A DNA stretch of 64,000 nucleotides from Microvirga arvi (GTDB lineage: Bacteria; Pseudomonadota; Alphaproteobacteria; Rhizobiales; Beijerinckiaceae): assembly GCF_016892765.1 (NCBI RefSeq), contig NZ_JAFEMD010000015.1, forward strand, positions 1 through 64,000. The letters are read 5' to 3'. The notes beneath the pieces were generated by a model. The model was not told the DNA's origin. It did no database searches and saw only the letters and a program-made list of their open reading frames with translations. A program made the position numbers and the translations under genes. Positions 36,959 to 45,202 of the stretch are shown in pieces; within the stretch, counting starts at the first letter, position 1, and each line of letters begins with the position of its first letter.

Positions 36959-38488
36959 ATGAACGCGAACCTATTTGATCGGCTCGAGCTCTCAATCGCC
37001 GAGCTCACCAAGACAGCCATCACGACACCCGACGGTCAGACGGTCAGCTATGCCGACCTGATCGCCCTGTCCGGCCGATTGGCCAACGTGTTGACCGCCC
37101 GCGGTGTCCAGCCCGGTGACCGCGTCGCCGTCCAGGTCGAGAAATCGGTTCCGGCATTGGTCCTCTATCTGGCCACTGTTCGGGCCGGCGCTGTCTACCT
37201 TCCGCTCAACACGGCCTACACCCTGGCCGAGCTGGAGTACTTCATCAGCGATGCCGAGCCCTCGCTTGTCGTCTGCGATCCGGCCAAGCGCGAGGGGATC
37301 GAGAAGCTGGCCGCAAAGGTGGGAGCCGCAGTCGAAGCGCTCGACGCCAAAGGGCAGGGCACGCTGATGGATGCCGCAGCCGATGCTCCTGATGCATTCG
37401 AGACCGTACCGCGGGCCGGGGACGATCTGGCGGCGATCCTCTACACATCTGGCACGACCGGCCGCTCCAAGGGCGCCATGCTGACGCATGACAATCTCGT
37501 CTCCAATGCCCTGACCCTGAAGGAGGTCTGGCGCTTCACGGCGGACGACGTGCTGATCCATGCCCTGCCGATCTACCACACCCATGGGCTGTTCGTGGCG
37601 AGCAACGTCACCCTGTTCTCCGGCGCATCCATGATCTTCCTCGCGAAGTTCGATGCGGACGAGATCCTCGGGCTGATGTCCCGTGCCACGGCCCTGATGG
37701 GGGTGCCAACCTTCTACGTCCGCCTGTTGCAGCATCCCGCTCTCACCAAGGAGGCGACGTCCGGGATGCGCCTGTTCGTGTCTGGCTCTGCGCCCTTGCT
37801 GGCCGAGACCCACCGCGAGTGGAGCGCCCGCACAGGTCATGCCATCCTGGAGCGCTATGGCATGACCGAGACGAACATGAACACTTCGAACCCCTATGAT
37901 GGCGACCGGGTGCCGGGTGCCGTCGGCCTGCCGCTGCCCGGCGTGTCGGCACGCATCACCAATCCGGATAATGGACAGGAGCTGCCCATCGGCGAGATCG
38001 GAATGATCGAGGTGAAGGGGCCGAACGTGTTCAAAGGCTACTGGCGCATGCCGGAGAAGACGGCTGCCGAGTTCCGCTCGGACGGCTTCTTCATCACTGG
38101 CGATCTCGGCAAGATCGACGAGCGCGGCTACGTGCACATCCTCGGGCGCGGCAAAGATCTGGTGATCACGGGGGGCTTCAACGTCTATCCGAAGGAAATT
38201 GAGGACGAGATCGATGCCATCACAGGCGTGTTCGAGAGCGCTGTCATTGGTGTCCCGCACAAGGACTTCGGCGAAGGGGTGACCGCGGTCGTGGTCCGCT
38301 CAAAGGAGGCAGAGGTCGACGAGACTGCGATCCTGGCGGCGCTCGACGGCCGCCTAGCGAAGTTCAAGCTGCCGAAACGTGTCGTCTTTGTCGACGATTT
38401 GCCGCGAAACACCATGGGCAAGGTGCAGAAGAACGTGTTGCGCGAGCGGTTCTCTGATCTCTATACGGCATCAGCACGTGCCTCGTAG
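36959..38488 (+). CDS. matB: Malonyl-CoA synthetase MatB
   Basis: 509-residue acyl-CoA synthetase of the ANL superfamily: AMP-binding P-loop YTSGTTGRSKGAMLTHDNL, ERYGMTETNMNTSNPYDGDR (malonate-specific MatB signature region), GRGKDLVITGGFNVYPKEIE and the catalytic Lys in PRNTMGKVQKNVLRE. It activates malonate with ATP and CoA. ATG 36959 (MNANLFDRL) fits known MatB starts and has GGAG upstream; ATG 36893, overlapping the matA stop as ATGA, would add 22 residues. Completes matC-matA-matB: malonate in, malonyl-CoA, acetyl-CoA. Confidence 0.96.
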   Translation: MNANLFDRLELSIAELTKTAITTPDGQTVSYADLIALSGRLANVLTARGVQPGDRVAVQVEKSVPALVLYLATVRAGAVYLPLNTAYTLAELEYFISDAEPSLVVCDPAKREGIEKLAAKVGAAVEALDAKGQGTLMDAAADAPDAFETVPRAGDDLAAILYTSGTTGRSKGAMLTHDNLVSNALTLKEVWRFTADDVLIHALPIYHTHGLFVASNVTLFSGASMIFLAKFDADEILGLMSRATALMGVPTFYVRLLQHPALTKEATSGMRLFVSGSAPLLAETHREWSARTGHAILERYGMTETNMNTSNPYDGDRVPGAVGLPLPGVSARITNPDNGQELPIGEIGMIEVKGPNVFKGYWRMPEKTAAEFRSDGFFITGDLGKIDERGYVHILGRGKDLVITGGFNVYPKEIEDEIDAITGVFESAVIGVPHKDFGEGVTAVVVRSKEAEVDETAILAALDGRLAKFKLPKRVVFVDDLPRNTMGKVQKNVLRERFSDLYTASARAS

Positions 38489-38527
38489 CGCCTTGTCGTT
38501 AGCGCTATGAAAGAAATCGAAAGCTTG

Positions 38528-38561
38528 AAGGGGATCGCAACCCAAGGCTTGCGATCCCCTT
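38528..38561 (+). terminator. Stem-loop after matB, likely terminator
   Basis: 12-bp perfect stem AAGGGGATCGCA / TGCGATCCCCTT with a 10-base loop, 40 bases after the matB stop. The 3' side is only weakly T-rich, so termination strength is uncertain. Confidence 0.75.
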
Positions 38562-39352
38562 GCTGTTCTAGGCACCTCTGCAAAGTCCTACCGCCGTAGA
38601 TGTGCCAAGGAGAGATAAAGCCAGCACCTCACATTGAAGTTTATGTGTCTATGTGCTGACCGCATGACAAACATGCAGCCTTCACTGTTTCAGAACACAG
38701 GGCAAATCGCCATATCACACGAAGGAAACGCTCAAGGATCTTCAGAATTCCACGAAGGAGTCCGTTCCTTGACGATCATTGCCCTCCTTGGCCATTCTCT
38801 GGCCAATCTCCAACGCAAATCAGCTAAGCTTGAACAGCAGAAAGCTCTTCCCCGTCGCAACAGAAGCTACGGCTTTTGGGCGAACTTGCTTGAGGTGCGT
38901 CTACAAGAGGCGGAGCTCCTTATCAGTGGGTATGTCCCGCACCCGGACAGTGCTGCGGCTGGGGAGCCTGTCCGCCAGTTTAAAGGTTGGGCGTTCCATA
39001 ACTGACGGACATACGGTAAGTCCTTTGTGGCCAGCCTCGCGTTCTGGTGGAGGACGACCGCAAGGCTTAAGCCTCCTGATACCTTATAGAGCCATTCATG
39101 ATCCACGCGGCACTCTTCACGCCGCCTCGCGGCATCCAAAGCACCAGTCCAATACTTGCGCTCCCAGCCCCGTCGGCTCCGCATTTGTTTTAGTGTGCCC
39201 GCTGAAAACTGACCGCCCCTGGGCGATCAGAGAATGAGCTATATAACCCTTCCATCAGTTCGAGTTTGACGCACAGCCCCACCGAACTTCGGGTTCGATC
39301 TGTTCAAGCGCGGGGCTGGCGAAGGCGAAACGGATGCTAGGAGAACAGGGCT
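38562..39352. other. Gene-poor stretch before the aldo/keto reductase
   Basis: About 790 bases. An open frame at 38634-39005 (plus, 123 residues) has no recognisable family or ribosome site, and overlapping frames on both strands look equally weak, so I leave it uncalled. The base composition is more A/T-rich than the flanking operons. It may be a decayed region. Confidence 0.5.
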
Positions 39353-40333
39353 ATGGAATATGTGAAGCTTGGCCGCTCAGGCCTTGAGGTTTCTCGCCTG
39401 TGTCTCGGCTGTATGACGTACGGAACTCCCGATCGTGGCAACCATCCCTGGACGCTCGACGAGGAGCAGAGCCGCCCTTTCATCAAACGAGCGCTAGAGC
39501 TCGGGATCACGTTCTTTGATACCGCCAATGTCTATTCTGACGGCACGAGCGAAGAGATTGTCGGTCGAGCGCTGAAAGACTTCGCCAGACGCGAGGACGT
39601 CGTGATCGCTACAAAGGTGCATGGGCGCATGCGCCCGGGGCCCAATGGCGCGGGCCTGTCACGCCTGGCAATCATGACCGAGATCGACAACAGCCTGCGC
39701 CGGCTCGGCACCGACTATGTCGATCTCTACCAGATCCACCGCTGGGACTACTCGACCCCGATTGAGGAAACGCTTGAAGCCCTGCACGATGTCGTCAAGG
39801 CCGGCAAGGCCCGGTACATCGGAGCCTCCTCGATGTATGCCTGGCAATTCGCCAAGGCGCTCTACACCGCTGATCTGAATGGCTGGACACGATTTGTGTC
39901 AATGCAGAACTACTACAACCTTCTTTATCGTGAGGAAGAGCGGGAGATGCTGCGTCTGTGCCAAGCGGAAAGGATTGGCGTCATTCCGTGGAGCCCACTC
40001 GCACGCGGCCGTCTCACCCGCGATTGGGATGAGAGCAGCGCCCGCTCAGAGACGGACGAGTTCGGCAAGTCGCTGTATGCCAAAACAGCCGAGACCGATC
40101 GCAAGGTCGTGGAGCGGGTGGCCGAGATTGCAGGTCGGCGCGGAGTTCCGCGGGCGCAGGTTGCACTGGCCTGGCTGCTGCACAAGCCGGTGGTGACGGC
40201 GCCCATCGTCGGTGCCTCAAAGCCGCAGCACCTGGAGGATGCAGTGGCCGCCCTATCCCTCAAGCTGACGCCTGAGGAGGTTGCGGATCTGGAAGAGCCG
40301 TATGTGCCGCACGCTGTGGCCGGATTTGCCTGA
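39353..40333 (+). CDS. Aldo/keto reductase (YajO/YhdN-like)
   Basis: 326 residues: MEYVKLGRSGLEVSRLCLGC start, tetrad Asp/Tyr in FDTANVYSDGTSEE, Lys in IATKVHG, His in DLYQIHRWDY, and the cofactor loop APIVGASKPQHLED. It is a standard AKR of the potassium-channel-beta/YajO-like group and not a close relative of the two QFHWW reductases at 22-27 kb. A ribosome site AGGAGAACAGG precedes the ATG. It probably reduces a sugar or sugar-acid carbonyl, given the neighbours (inference). Confidence 0.93.
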   Translation: MEYVKLGRSGLEVSRLCLGCMTYGTPDRGNHPWTLDEEQSRPFIKRALELGITFFDTANVYSDGTSEEIVGRALKDFARREDVVIATKVHGRMRPGPNGAGLSRLAIMTEIDNSLRRLGTDYVDLYQIHRWDYSTPIEETLEALHDVVKAGKARYIGASSMYAWQFAKALYTADLNGWTRFVSMQNYYNLLYREEEREMLRLCQAERIGVIPWSPLARGRLTRDWDESSARSETDEFGKSLYAKTAETDRKVVERVAEIAGRRGVPRAQVALAWLLHKPVVTAPIVGASKPQHLEDAVAALSLKLTPEEVADLEEPYVPHAVAGFA

Positions 40334-40547
40334 GTGGGATCTTCGGAAGACCGCAAAGCTGATGTCTCTCGTGATTTGACTGCAGTTGTCTCCAGCGTGA
40401 CTGGTCTAGTCTCTTTTCCTTCATCTGAATGCTTAGTTCAGCGAAACTGCGGGATCGGATTTGCTGAACAAAAAGCCATGGCTGAATCCCATGCACAGCT
40501 CGGGTTTCGATGAGTTCCTTGAAGGTTCTGTCCGAGCAGCGAGCTCA

Positions 40548-41699
40548 TCACCAATTGGTATGCGAGCCGTCTTTTCTCCGAAGATGCGGCATTTCTGAAA
40601 ACCGAAACGGCTCGGCCGCCTTTAGGGCCGTCTCATCGATTTCAACACCAAGTCCGGGCTCGTCAGGCACGAGGTATGTTGAACCCACAAGTCTCATCCG
40701 CTTTGTAAAAATTGGGGATTCCTGTCGTGTCATATCCTCGTCGGGTGTCTCCCAGCACTCCACATGCGACAGATTGGCGACAGCTGCCGAGAAATGTACG
40801 GTCGCAGCTGTACATATAGGACCCAAAGGGTTGTGTGGCATCATGTCGATGTAATGTGCCTCGCACCACCCGGCGACCTTCATGGCCTCTGTGAAACCGC
40901 CCACATTACAAATGTCGAGGCGCGCAAACTGAGTATGTCCGCCCTCGATATAGGGAAGGAACTGCCACTTGGAGGAGAACTCCTCGCCGATGGCAAAGGG
41001 GATCTCCGTCATTCTCCGCAAGGCTTCGTACGCTTCCGGCGATTCATCGCGGATCGGCTCCTCCAGGAAGTCCAGCGTGCCTCTCGGCATCTTCTGACAG
41101 AACGAGGCAGCCTCGGCGACGCTGAGGCGATGATGATAGTCGACGCCCAGCATAACAGCTGATCCAAGCGCATCCCTGGCCTGGATCATCCAGTGCGCGA
41201 TCTCAGCAATGTGCGCGCGCGGTTCATAAGGCGAGACATCGTCGGATTTCCATCCGAGGCGCAGGCAGTTCCAGCCGGCCTTCATGGCTTTGCGGGCAGA
41301 GGCAATCAGAGTGTCCGGATCGTCTGCCCGAACACATCCGAAGGTCGGGATGCTGGTTCTTTGCTTGCCGCCCAGTAGCTGATGCACTGGTACTCCCAAG
41401 CTTTTGCCTTTGATATCGTGAAGGGCAATATCGATCGCGGACATCGCTGCGGTAAGGACGCGTCCTCCTTCGAAATACTGACTGCGATACATCTCCTGCC
41501 AGAGGGCTCCCACCAGCATGGGATCCCTTCCGATTAAAAACTGCCGGTAATGATCGATCGCGCCTATGACAGCCAACTCGCGGCTCGACAGGCCGGATTC
41601 GCCCCAGCCATAGATTCCCTTGTCGGTTTCGACCTTCACGATGAGCTGGTTTCGGTCACCGACCCAGATAGGGTATGATTGAATGGCGGTTATCTTCAT
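40548..41699 (-). CDS. Mandelate racemase/muconate lactonizing enzyme family, galactonate dehydratase-like
   Basis: 383-residue enolase-superfamily enzyme. N-terminal capping domain (KVETDKGIYGWGESGLSSRE), then the barrel with metal ligands in GVDYHHRLSV (Asp, with the D-x-H general acid/base), LEEPIRDE (Glu), GEEFSSKW (Glu) and the catalytic His in MMPHNPLGPI. Such enzymes dehydrate sugar acids to 2-keto-3-deoxy acids. It is closely similar to 52279-53433, with identical long motifs, so they are paralogues. The exact substrate is not decided. Confidence 0.92.
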   Translation of the reverse strand: MKITAIQSYPIWVGDRNQLIVKVETDKGIYGWGESGLSSRELAVIGAIDHYRQFLIGRDPMLVGALWQEMYRSQYFEGGRVLTAAMSAIDIALHDIKGKSLGVPVHQLLGGKQRTSIPTFGCVRADDPDTLIASARKAMKAGWNCLRLGWKSDDVSPYEPRAHIAEIAHWMIQARDALGSAVMLGVDYHHRLSVAEAASFCQKMPRGTLDFLEEPIRDESPEAYEALRRMTEIPFAIGEEFSSKWQFLPYIEGGHTQFARLDICNVGGFTEAMKVAGWCEAHYIDMMPHNPLGPICTAATVHFSAAVANLSHVECWETPDEDMTRQESPIFTKRMRLVGSTYLVPDEPGLGVEIDETALKAAEPFRFSEMPHLRRKDGSHTNW

Positions 41700-41959
41700 G
41701 TTCTAGCGGCCTCTACAGAAGCGCGAGGGATGGAACTGGCTTGCAGGTTTGCTGCAAGCCAGTTCGTCGATGTTGAAGATGCTTGGTCTCGCGCTATGAA
41801 GCACAACGGAAAGACCAAGGTCGATTAGAACGAAGGGCCTCTCCAGCCGCTGCTGAAGAATCGGAATAGTCTTACCGCTCGCAACCCTTGTGTGCATAGG
41901 CACAAGAATGATGTTCAAGCATCGTATGATCGCCGAGAAGAAAGAGTATCGTCACTACC

Positions 41960-42673
41960 TCACAAACGACGAAGAGCTTTATTGACGGGTGTGGTCCGCA
42001 TTTGTTCAATCAGGTGCTGACAGGCTCCTCGGACATGCTGTTCCATGATGCGTGCCGCTTCGTCAGCGTCATGGCGCTTTATCGCTTCAACGATATCCCA
42101 GTGCTCTTGAGTAATTGCCTGCCAACGTGCTCGGCTGATCGCAAATCGGCGGGTGAGGATGTGCAGCACCTTACGTTGCCGGAACTCCAGCTCGACAGCC
42201 TCTTGATTATAATGCCGCCCGTAGATGATGTTGTGGAACTGCTCGTTGGCTTGCCAATACCACTGATAGTCGCTGCGGCTCTCGTCTATGTCCCGTTGGA
42301 GTGTCTCGAGGGCTTCGATCTCGCGATCGGTCGCATAATTGACGAACCATCGGACGAGATATGGCTCGATCAACGCCCTGATCTCGTAAATGTTGCGTAC
42401 AAAATCTTCGCTGATAGGGCGTACACGTGCACCCCTATTCGGCGAGATGATCACAATTCCTTCGCCTTGTAGGTGGTGAAGGGCCTCGCGGACTGGGTTT
42501 GTGCTCGTACCGTATCGCTTTGCCAGCTCCGCCGTTTTGAGGCGAGCCCCCGGTTCAAGACGTCCTTCAACGATATCCTCCCGAATCAAGTCATGAAGGC
42601 TCTGACCTCGAACTCGATCATTCGCCTCTCCATCCTGAATTGGGTTGACGATTCGCACTGCTCTCCCGCCCAT
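41960..42673 (-). CDS. GntR/FCD-family transcriptional regulator
   Basis: 237 residues: winged HTH (LKTAELAKRYGTSTNPVREA) and FCD domain (WYWQANEQFHNIIYGRHYNQ, EHWDIVEAIKRHDADEAARI). Regulators of this type respond to sugar acids such as galactonate, gluconate or uronates. It lies in the midst of sugar-acid dehydratase genes, so it likely represses one or more of them. A TTGTGTACAA site in a promoter at 42785-42813 is about 110 bases upstream of its start and may be its operator. Confidence 0.92.
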   Translation of the reverse strand: MGGRAVRIVNPIQDGEANDRVRGQSLHDLIREDIVEGRLEPGARLKTAELAKRYGTSTNPVREALHHLQGEGIVIISPNRGARVRPISEDFVRNIYEIRALIEPYLVRWFVNYATDREIEALETLQRDIDESRSDYQWYWQANEQFHNIIYGRHYNQEAVELEFRQRKVLHILTRRFAISRARWQAITQEHWDIVEAIKRHDADEAARIMEQHVRGACQHLIEQMRTTPVNKALRRL

Positions 42674-42784
42674 GCCCGAACTCTTGCGTTTCTCTGAATT
42701 GCCGGACCTGCCAGCCCATTTGGCCCGACGTCAAGCTCAATCATGTCACGAAGACCGGCACTCGTGCAAGTTAGCACAATAGGA

Positions 42785-42813
42785 TTGACATCTTGTGTAC
42801 AATCTGATTAATT
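42785..42813 (+). promoter_or_regulatory. Putative promoter with GntR-type operator in the spacer
   Basis: TTGACA (42785-42790), 17-base spacer, TTAATT (42808-42813), with TTGTGTACAA (42793-42802, TTGT-N2-ACAA) inside the spacer. It points right, toward the DgoD-like gene at 43535, and would be blocked by a bound GntR regulator. Assigned by eye. Confidence 0.6.
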
Positions 42814-42861
42814 TAGAGTGTTAAATCCAAATAAACTTTTAAATTTGGTTGAGGAAACAGT

Positions 42862-43509
42862 GTGTGCCGGCAATTCCCAAAGGCTTTCCCAAGCCTCATT
42901 CGACAAACAGCTAGGAGGCCTTTGTATGTTGCTCTAGGCCCTGATCATGGGCTCCATGCCCTGCGCCATCAGGGGTGGCATGGCGTTTCCCGCTCCCGAG
43001 GTCACCCTCCGTTTTCTCATCTTCTGCACTGTCGCCATGCGTTTATTGCGGAGAGCGTTAACCGCCGGAACGAGGGCCTCTACGAATATCAATCTTTCGA
43101 TGATGGCCAATTCTATTTGCGACGAAGCACGTGGTCTGTTCGGTATCTCCAGCAAGATTGCCGCCCATGCGTAAAAATTCGAGTCCCACCTGTACCTCAC
43201 AGCGTGGATGCTGATCCCTGCTATCTTTCCCGACACCAGCGCCACGATCGCCGACTTCCTATCGATGTAGAGGCTGCCGGGTACGCAGCTCGACAGTAAT
43301 CCGGTTCGAGCAGCTATGTCGTCCACACCGGATCTTTCAATCACTTCCATCACGCTACCCTCAAGGGAGAGCCCATTGTTGTAATGCGTCTTGGCAATGC
43401 CACTGCTGAAGGCTGGGACCCCTTTCTAATGACAGAATTTCCAGCAGTGATGCGGTATCGCTTTCCAGCGCCGGCTGCATGGCTGCCAAGTGGCCCCGGC
43501 TATCTCTGA
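42862..43509 (+). pseudogene. Possible decayed gene before the DgoD-like gene
   Basis: One plus-strand frame stays open from a GTG at 42862 to a TGA at 43507-43509, broken only by a TAA at 43297-43299. The part after the stop (43300-43509) looks like real protein (ATLKGEPIVVMRLGNATAE, then GWDPFLMTEF), but the first part is Arg/His/Cys-rich as if out of frame. A promoter lies just upstream. I cannot name the family; it may be the remnant of the first gene of the dehydratase operon. Confidence 0.35.
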
Positions 43510-43534
43510 TTTCCAGCCCGAAAAGGATACCCTG

Positions 43535-44707
43535 ATGAGAATTACAGGCATCGAAACAAAGATCGTCCATGCAATTCATCGCAACTGGATCTTCGTGAAA
43601 GTACTGACTGACCAGCCGGGTCTCTATGGCTGGGGCGAAGCCACTCTCGAGTGGAAGACCCGCGCAGTGGTGGGCGCCATCGAGGATCTCGCGACCTTCG
43701 TGATCGGGGAGGATCCGCGCCGTATTGAGCATCTGGTACGCAAGATGCAGATGCATAGCTTCTGGCCCTTAGGCGTTATCGGCCTATCGGCTATCAGTGG
43801 GATCGAGATGGCACTCCATGACATCACGGGTAAGGATTTAGGCGTGCCCGTCTGGCGTCTTCTTGGTGGTCAGAGCCGCGACTGGGTCCGCGTCTACACG
43901 CATTTTCAGCGTGGCAACATCAAAGCACAAGTCAACCCGAAGGACATCGAGAGCTATGTGGCCGGCGTTGAGGCAACAGTCGCCATGGGTTACAAAGCGG
44001 TGAAGCTTGGCGTTGTTCCGTACACTCATTACGATGCGCCGATCCCTGAGGTAAAACATGTCGCCAAGTTAGTGGAGCGGATTCGCCTCGCTGTTGGTGA
44101 TGAAATTGACATCATGTTCGACTTTCATGGACGGTGTGGCTCTATCAGCGCGGCCGTAGCCTACATTGATGCAATATCACCGATGAGGCCTCTCTTCGTG
44201 GAGGAGCCGATCCAGCCCGGCGATAACGAAGCCATGGCGTTGATTGGCTCGAAAGTCCAAGCCCCACTGGCAACGGGTGAGCGCCTGTTCACGCCGAGAG
44301 AATTCTTCGATCTTGCTGTGCACAAAGCGGTCAGCATCGTGCAGCCGGATCTCTGCCATGTCGGCGGTTTCACGATGGGAAAGAAAATCGCTGCCATCGC
44401 GGAGGTCGGCCACATGGGCGTTGCGCCCCACAATCCGTTGGGACCGATCAGTGGAGCTGCCGCATTGCATTTTGCCGTGGCCACTCCGAACTTCGTCATA
44501 CAAGAGGAGGCACGCGGGCTCGTCGATTGGTACGACGAGGTCGTGCAACATCCGATCGTGCTCGACAATGGCCGCTGGATGGTGCCGACCGCTCCCGGAC
44601 TGGGAGTTGAACTCGACGAAGTTGCCGCGGCTAAGCACCCGTTCGAGCCAGAGGTCATCCCCGCGCGAGAGGCTCTTTCGGTGGATGGCGCGGTCCTGAA
44701 CTGGTGA
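43535..44707 (+). CDS. Enolase-superfamily dehydratase, galactonate dehydratase (DgoD)-like
   Basis: 390 residues: capping domain (VLTDQPGLYGWGEATLEWKT), then barrel ligands in MFDFHGRCGS (Asp with the D-x-H of DgoD), VEEPIQPGD (Glu), GERLFTPREFFDL (Glu) and His in VAPHNPLGPISGAAALHFA. The DFHGR and GERL motifs are those of D-galactonate dehydratase; other acid sugars are possible. ATG 43535 with AAGGAT 9 bases upstream; the frame is open back to 43490. A GntR gene is divergent on the left. Confidence 0.93.
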   Translation: MRITGIETKIVHAIHRNWIFVKVLTDQPGLYGWGEATLEWKTRAVVGAIEDLATFVIGEDPRRIEHLVRKMQMHSFWPLGVIGLSAISGIEMALHDITGKDLGVPVWRLLGGQSRDWVRVYTHFQRGNIKAQVNPKDIESYVAGVEATVAMGYKAVKLGVVPYTHYDAPIPEVKHVAKLVERIRLAVGDEIDIMFDFHGRCGSISAAVAYIDAISPMRPLFVEEPIQPGDNEAMALIGSKVQAPLATGERLFTPREFFDLAVHKAVSIVQPDLCHVGGFTMGKKIAAIAEVGHMGVAPHNPLGPISGAAALHFAVATPNFVIQEEARGLVDWYDEVVQHPIVLDNGRWMVPTAPGLGVELDEVAAAKHPFEPEVIPAREALSVDGAVLNW

Positions 44708-45202
44708 GGCAGCCTGGACCAACCATCCCTTCCGCTAAGCTGAACTGGCCTCGGACTAGCTGTTCGCGTCATCATAGATGAAGACACGGCTCCGAGGCCG
44801 ACACCCAGCGGGCCATCAACTAAGCGTAACCTGGCGAGTCAGCGAGCATCATCAGTATGACTCGTCAGACGGTGCGATGCCGCAAGTCCGACGGCTAGGC
44901 TTTAAAGTAGCTCATTGTTTCTGTCTCTCCTGAGAGACATTGTCTCGCAACTCGTCTCGATGGAGGGGCGCGCCGTCCCTTATCAAGTTCCCTAGTAGAG
45001 AGCGACCTTTTACGTAACGCTCGATGCCTAAATAGGCGTAATCTCAATGTAGTCTCATACACCTAACCGAGAGTAATACATCTTGTTTCGCACATTCGAA
45101 TTGACAGATAATGTGTAATCTGAGAGCTTTTTAGTACTAGAGCCGCAATGAGCTCGTTCGAACGAAATCGGCGAACAAAGCTGGACAAGAGGAGGAAGCA
45201 AA
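44708..45202. other. Intergenic region upstream of the family-5 ABC importer
   Basis: 495 bases with no convincing gene. It contains an inverted repeat at 44922-44939 and, near the importer, TTGACA (45101-45106) followed by GTGTAATCTGA, which resembles the GTGTACAATCTGA of the 42785 promoter. The importer operon promoter is probably here. Confidence 0.55.
44922..44939. repeat. 8-bp inverted repeat
   Basis: TGTCTCTC and GAGAGACA around a 2-base centre, followed by further GTCTC copies (44942-44946 and 44956-44960). Possibly a regulator site. Confidence 0.55.

Noticed and set aside
38634..39005. 123-residue ORF after the mat operon
   Set aside because: No ribosome site, no family resemblance, and competing frames are similarly open; described as gene-poor DNA instead.
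41703..41918. 71-residue minus-strand ORF between the dehydratase and GntR genes
   Set aside because: Too short, no ribosome site and no recognisable content.
42934..43353. 139-residue minus-strand ORF between the GntR and DgoD-like genes
   Set aside because: Composition is plausible, but I found no family motif and no ribosome site, and it competes with the plus-strand remnant.
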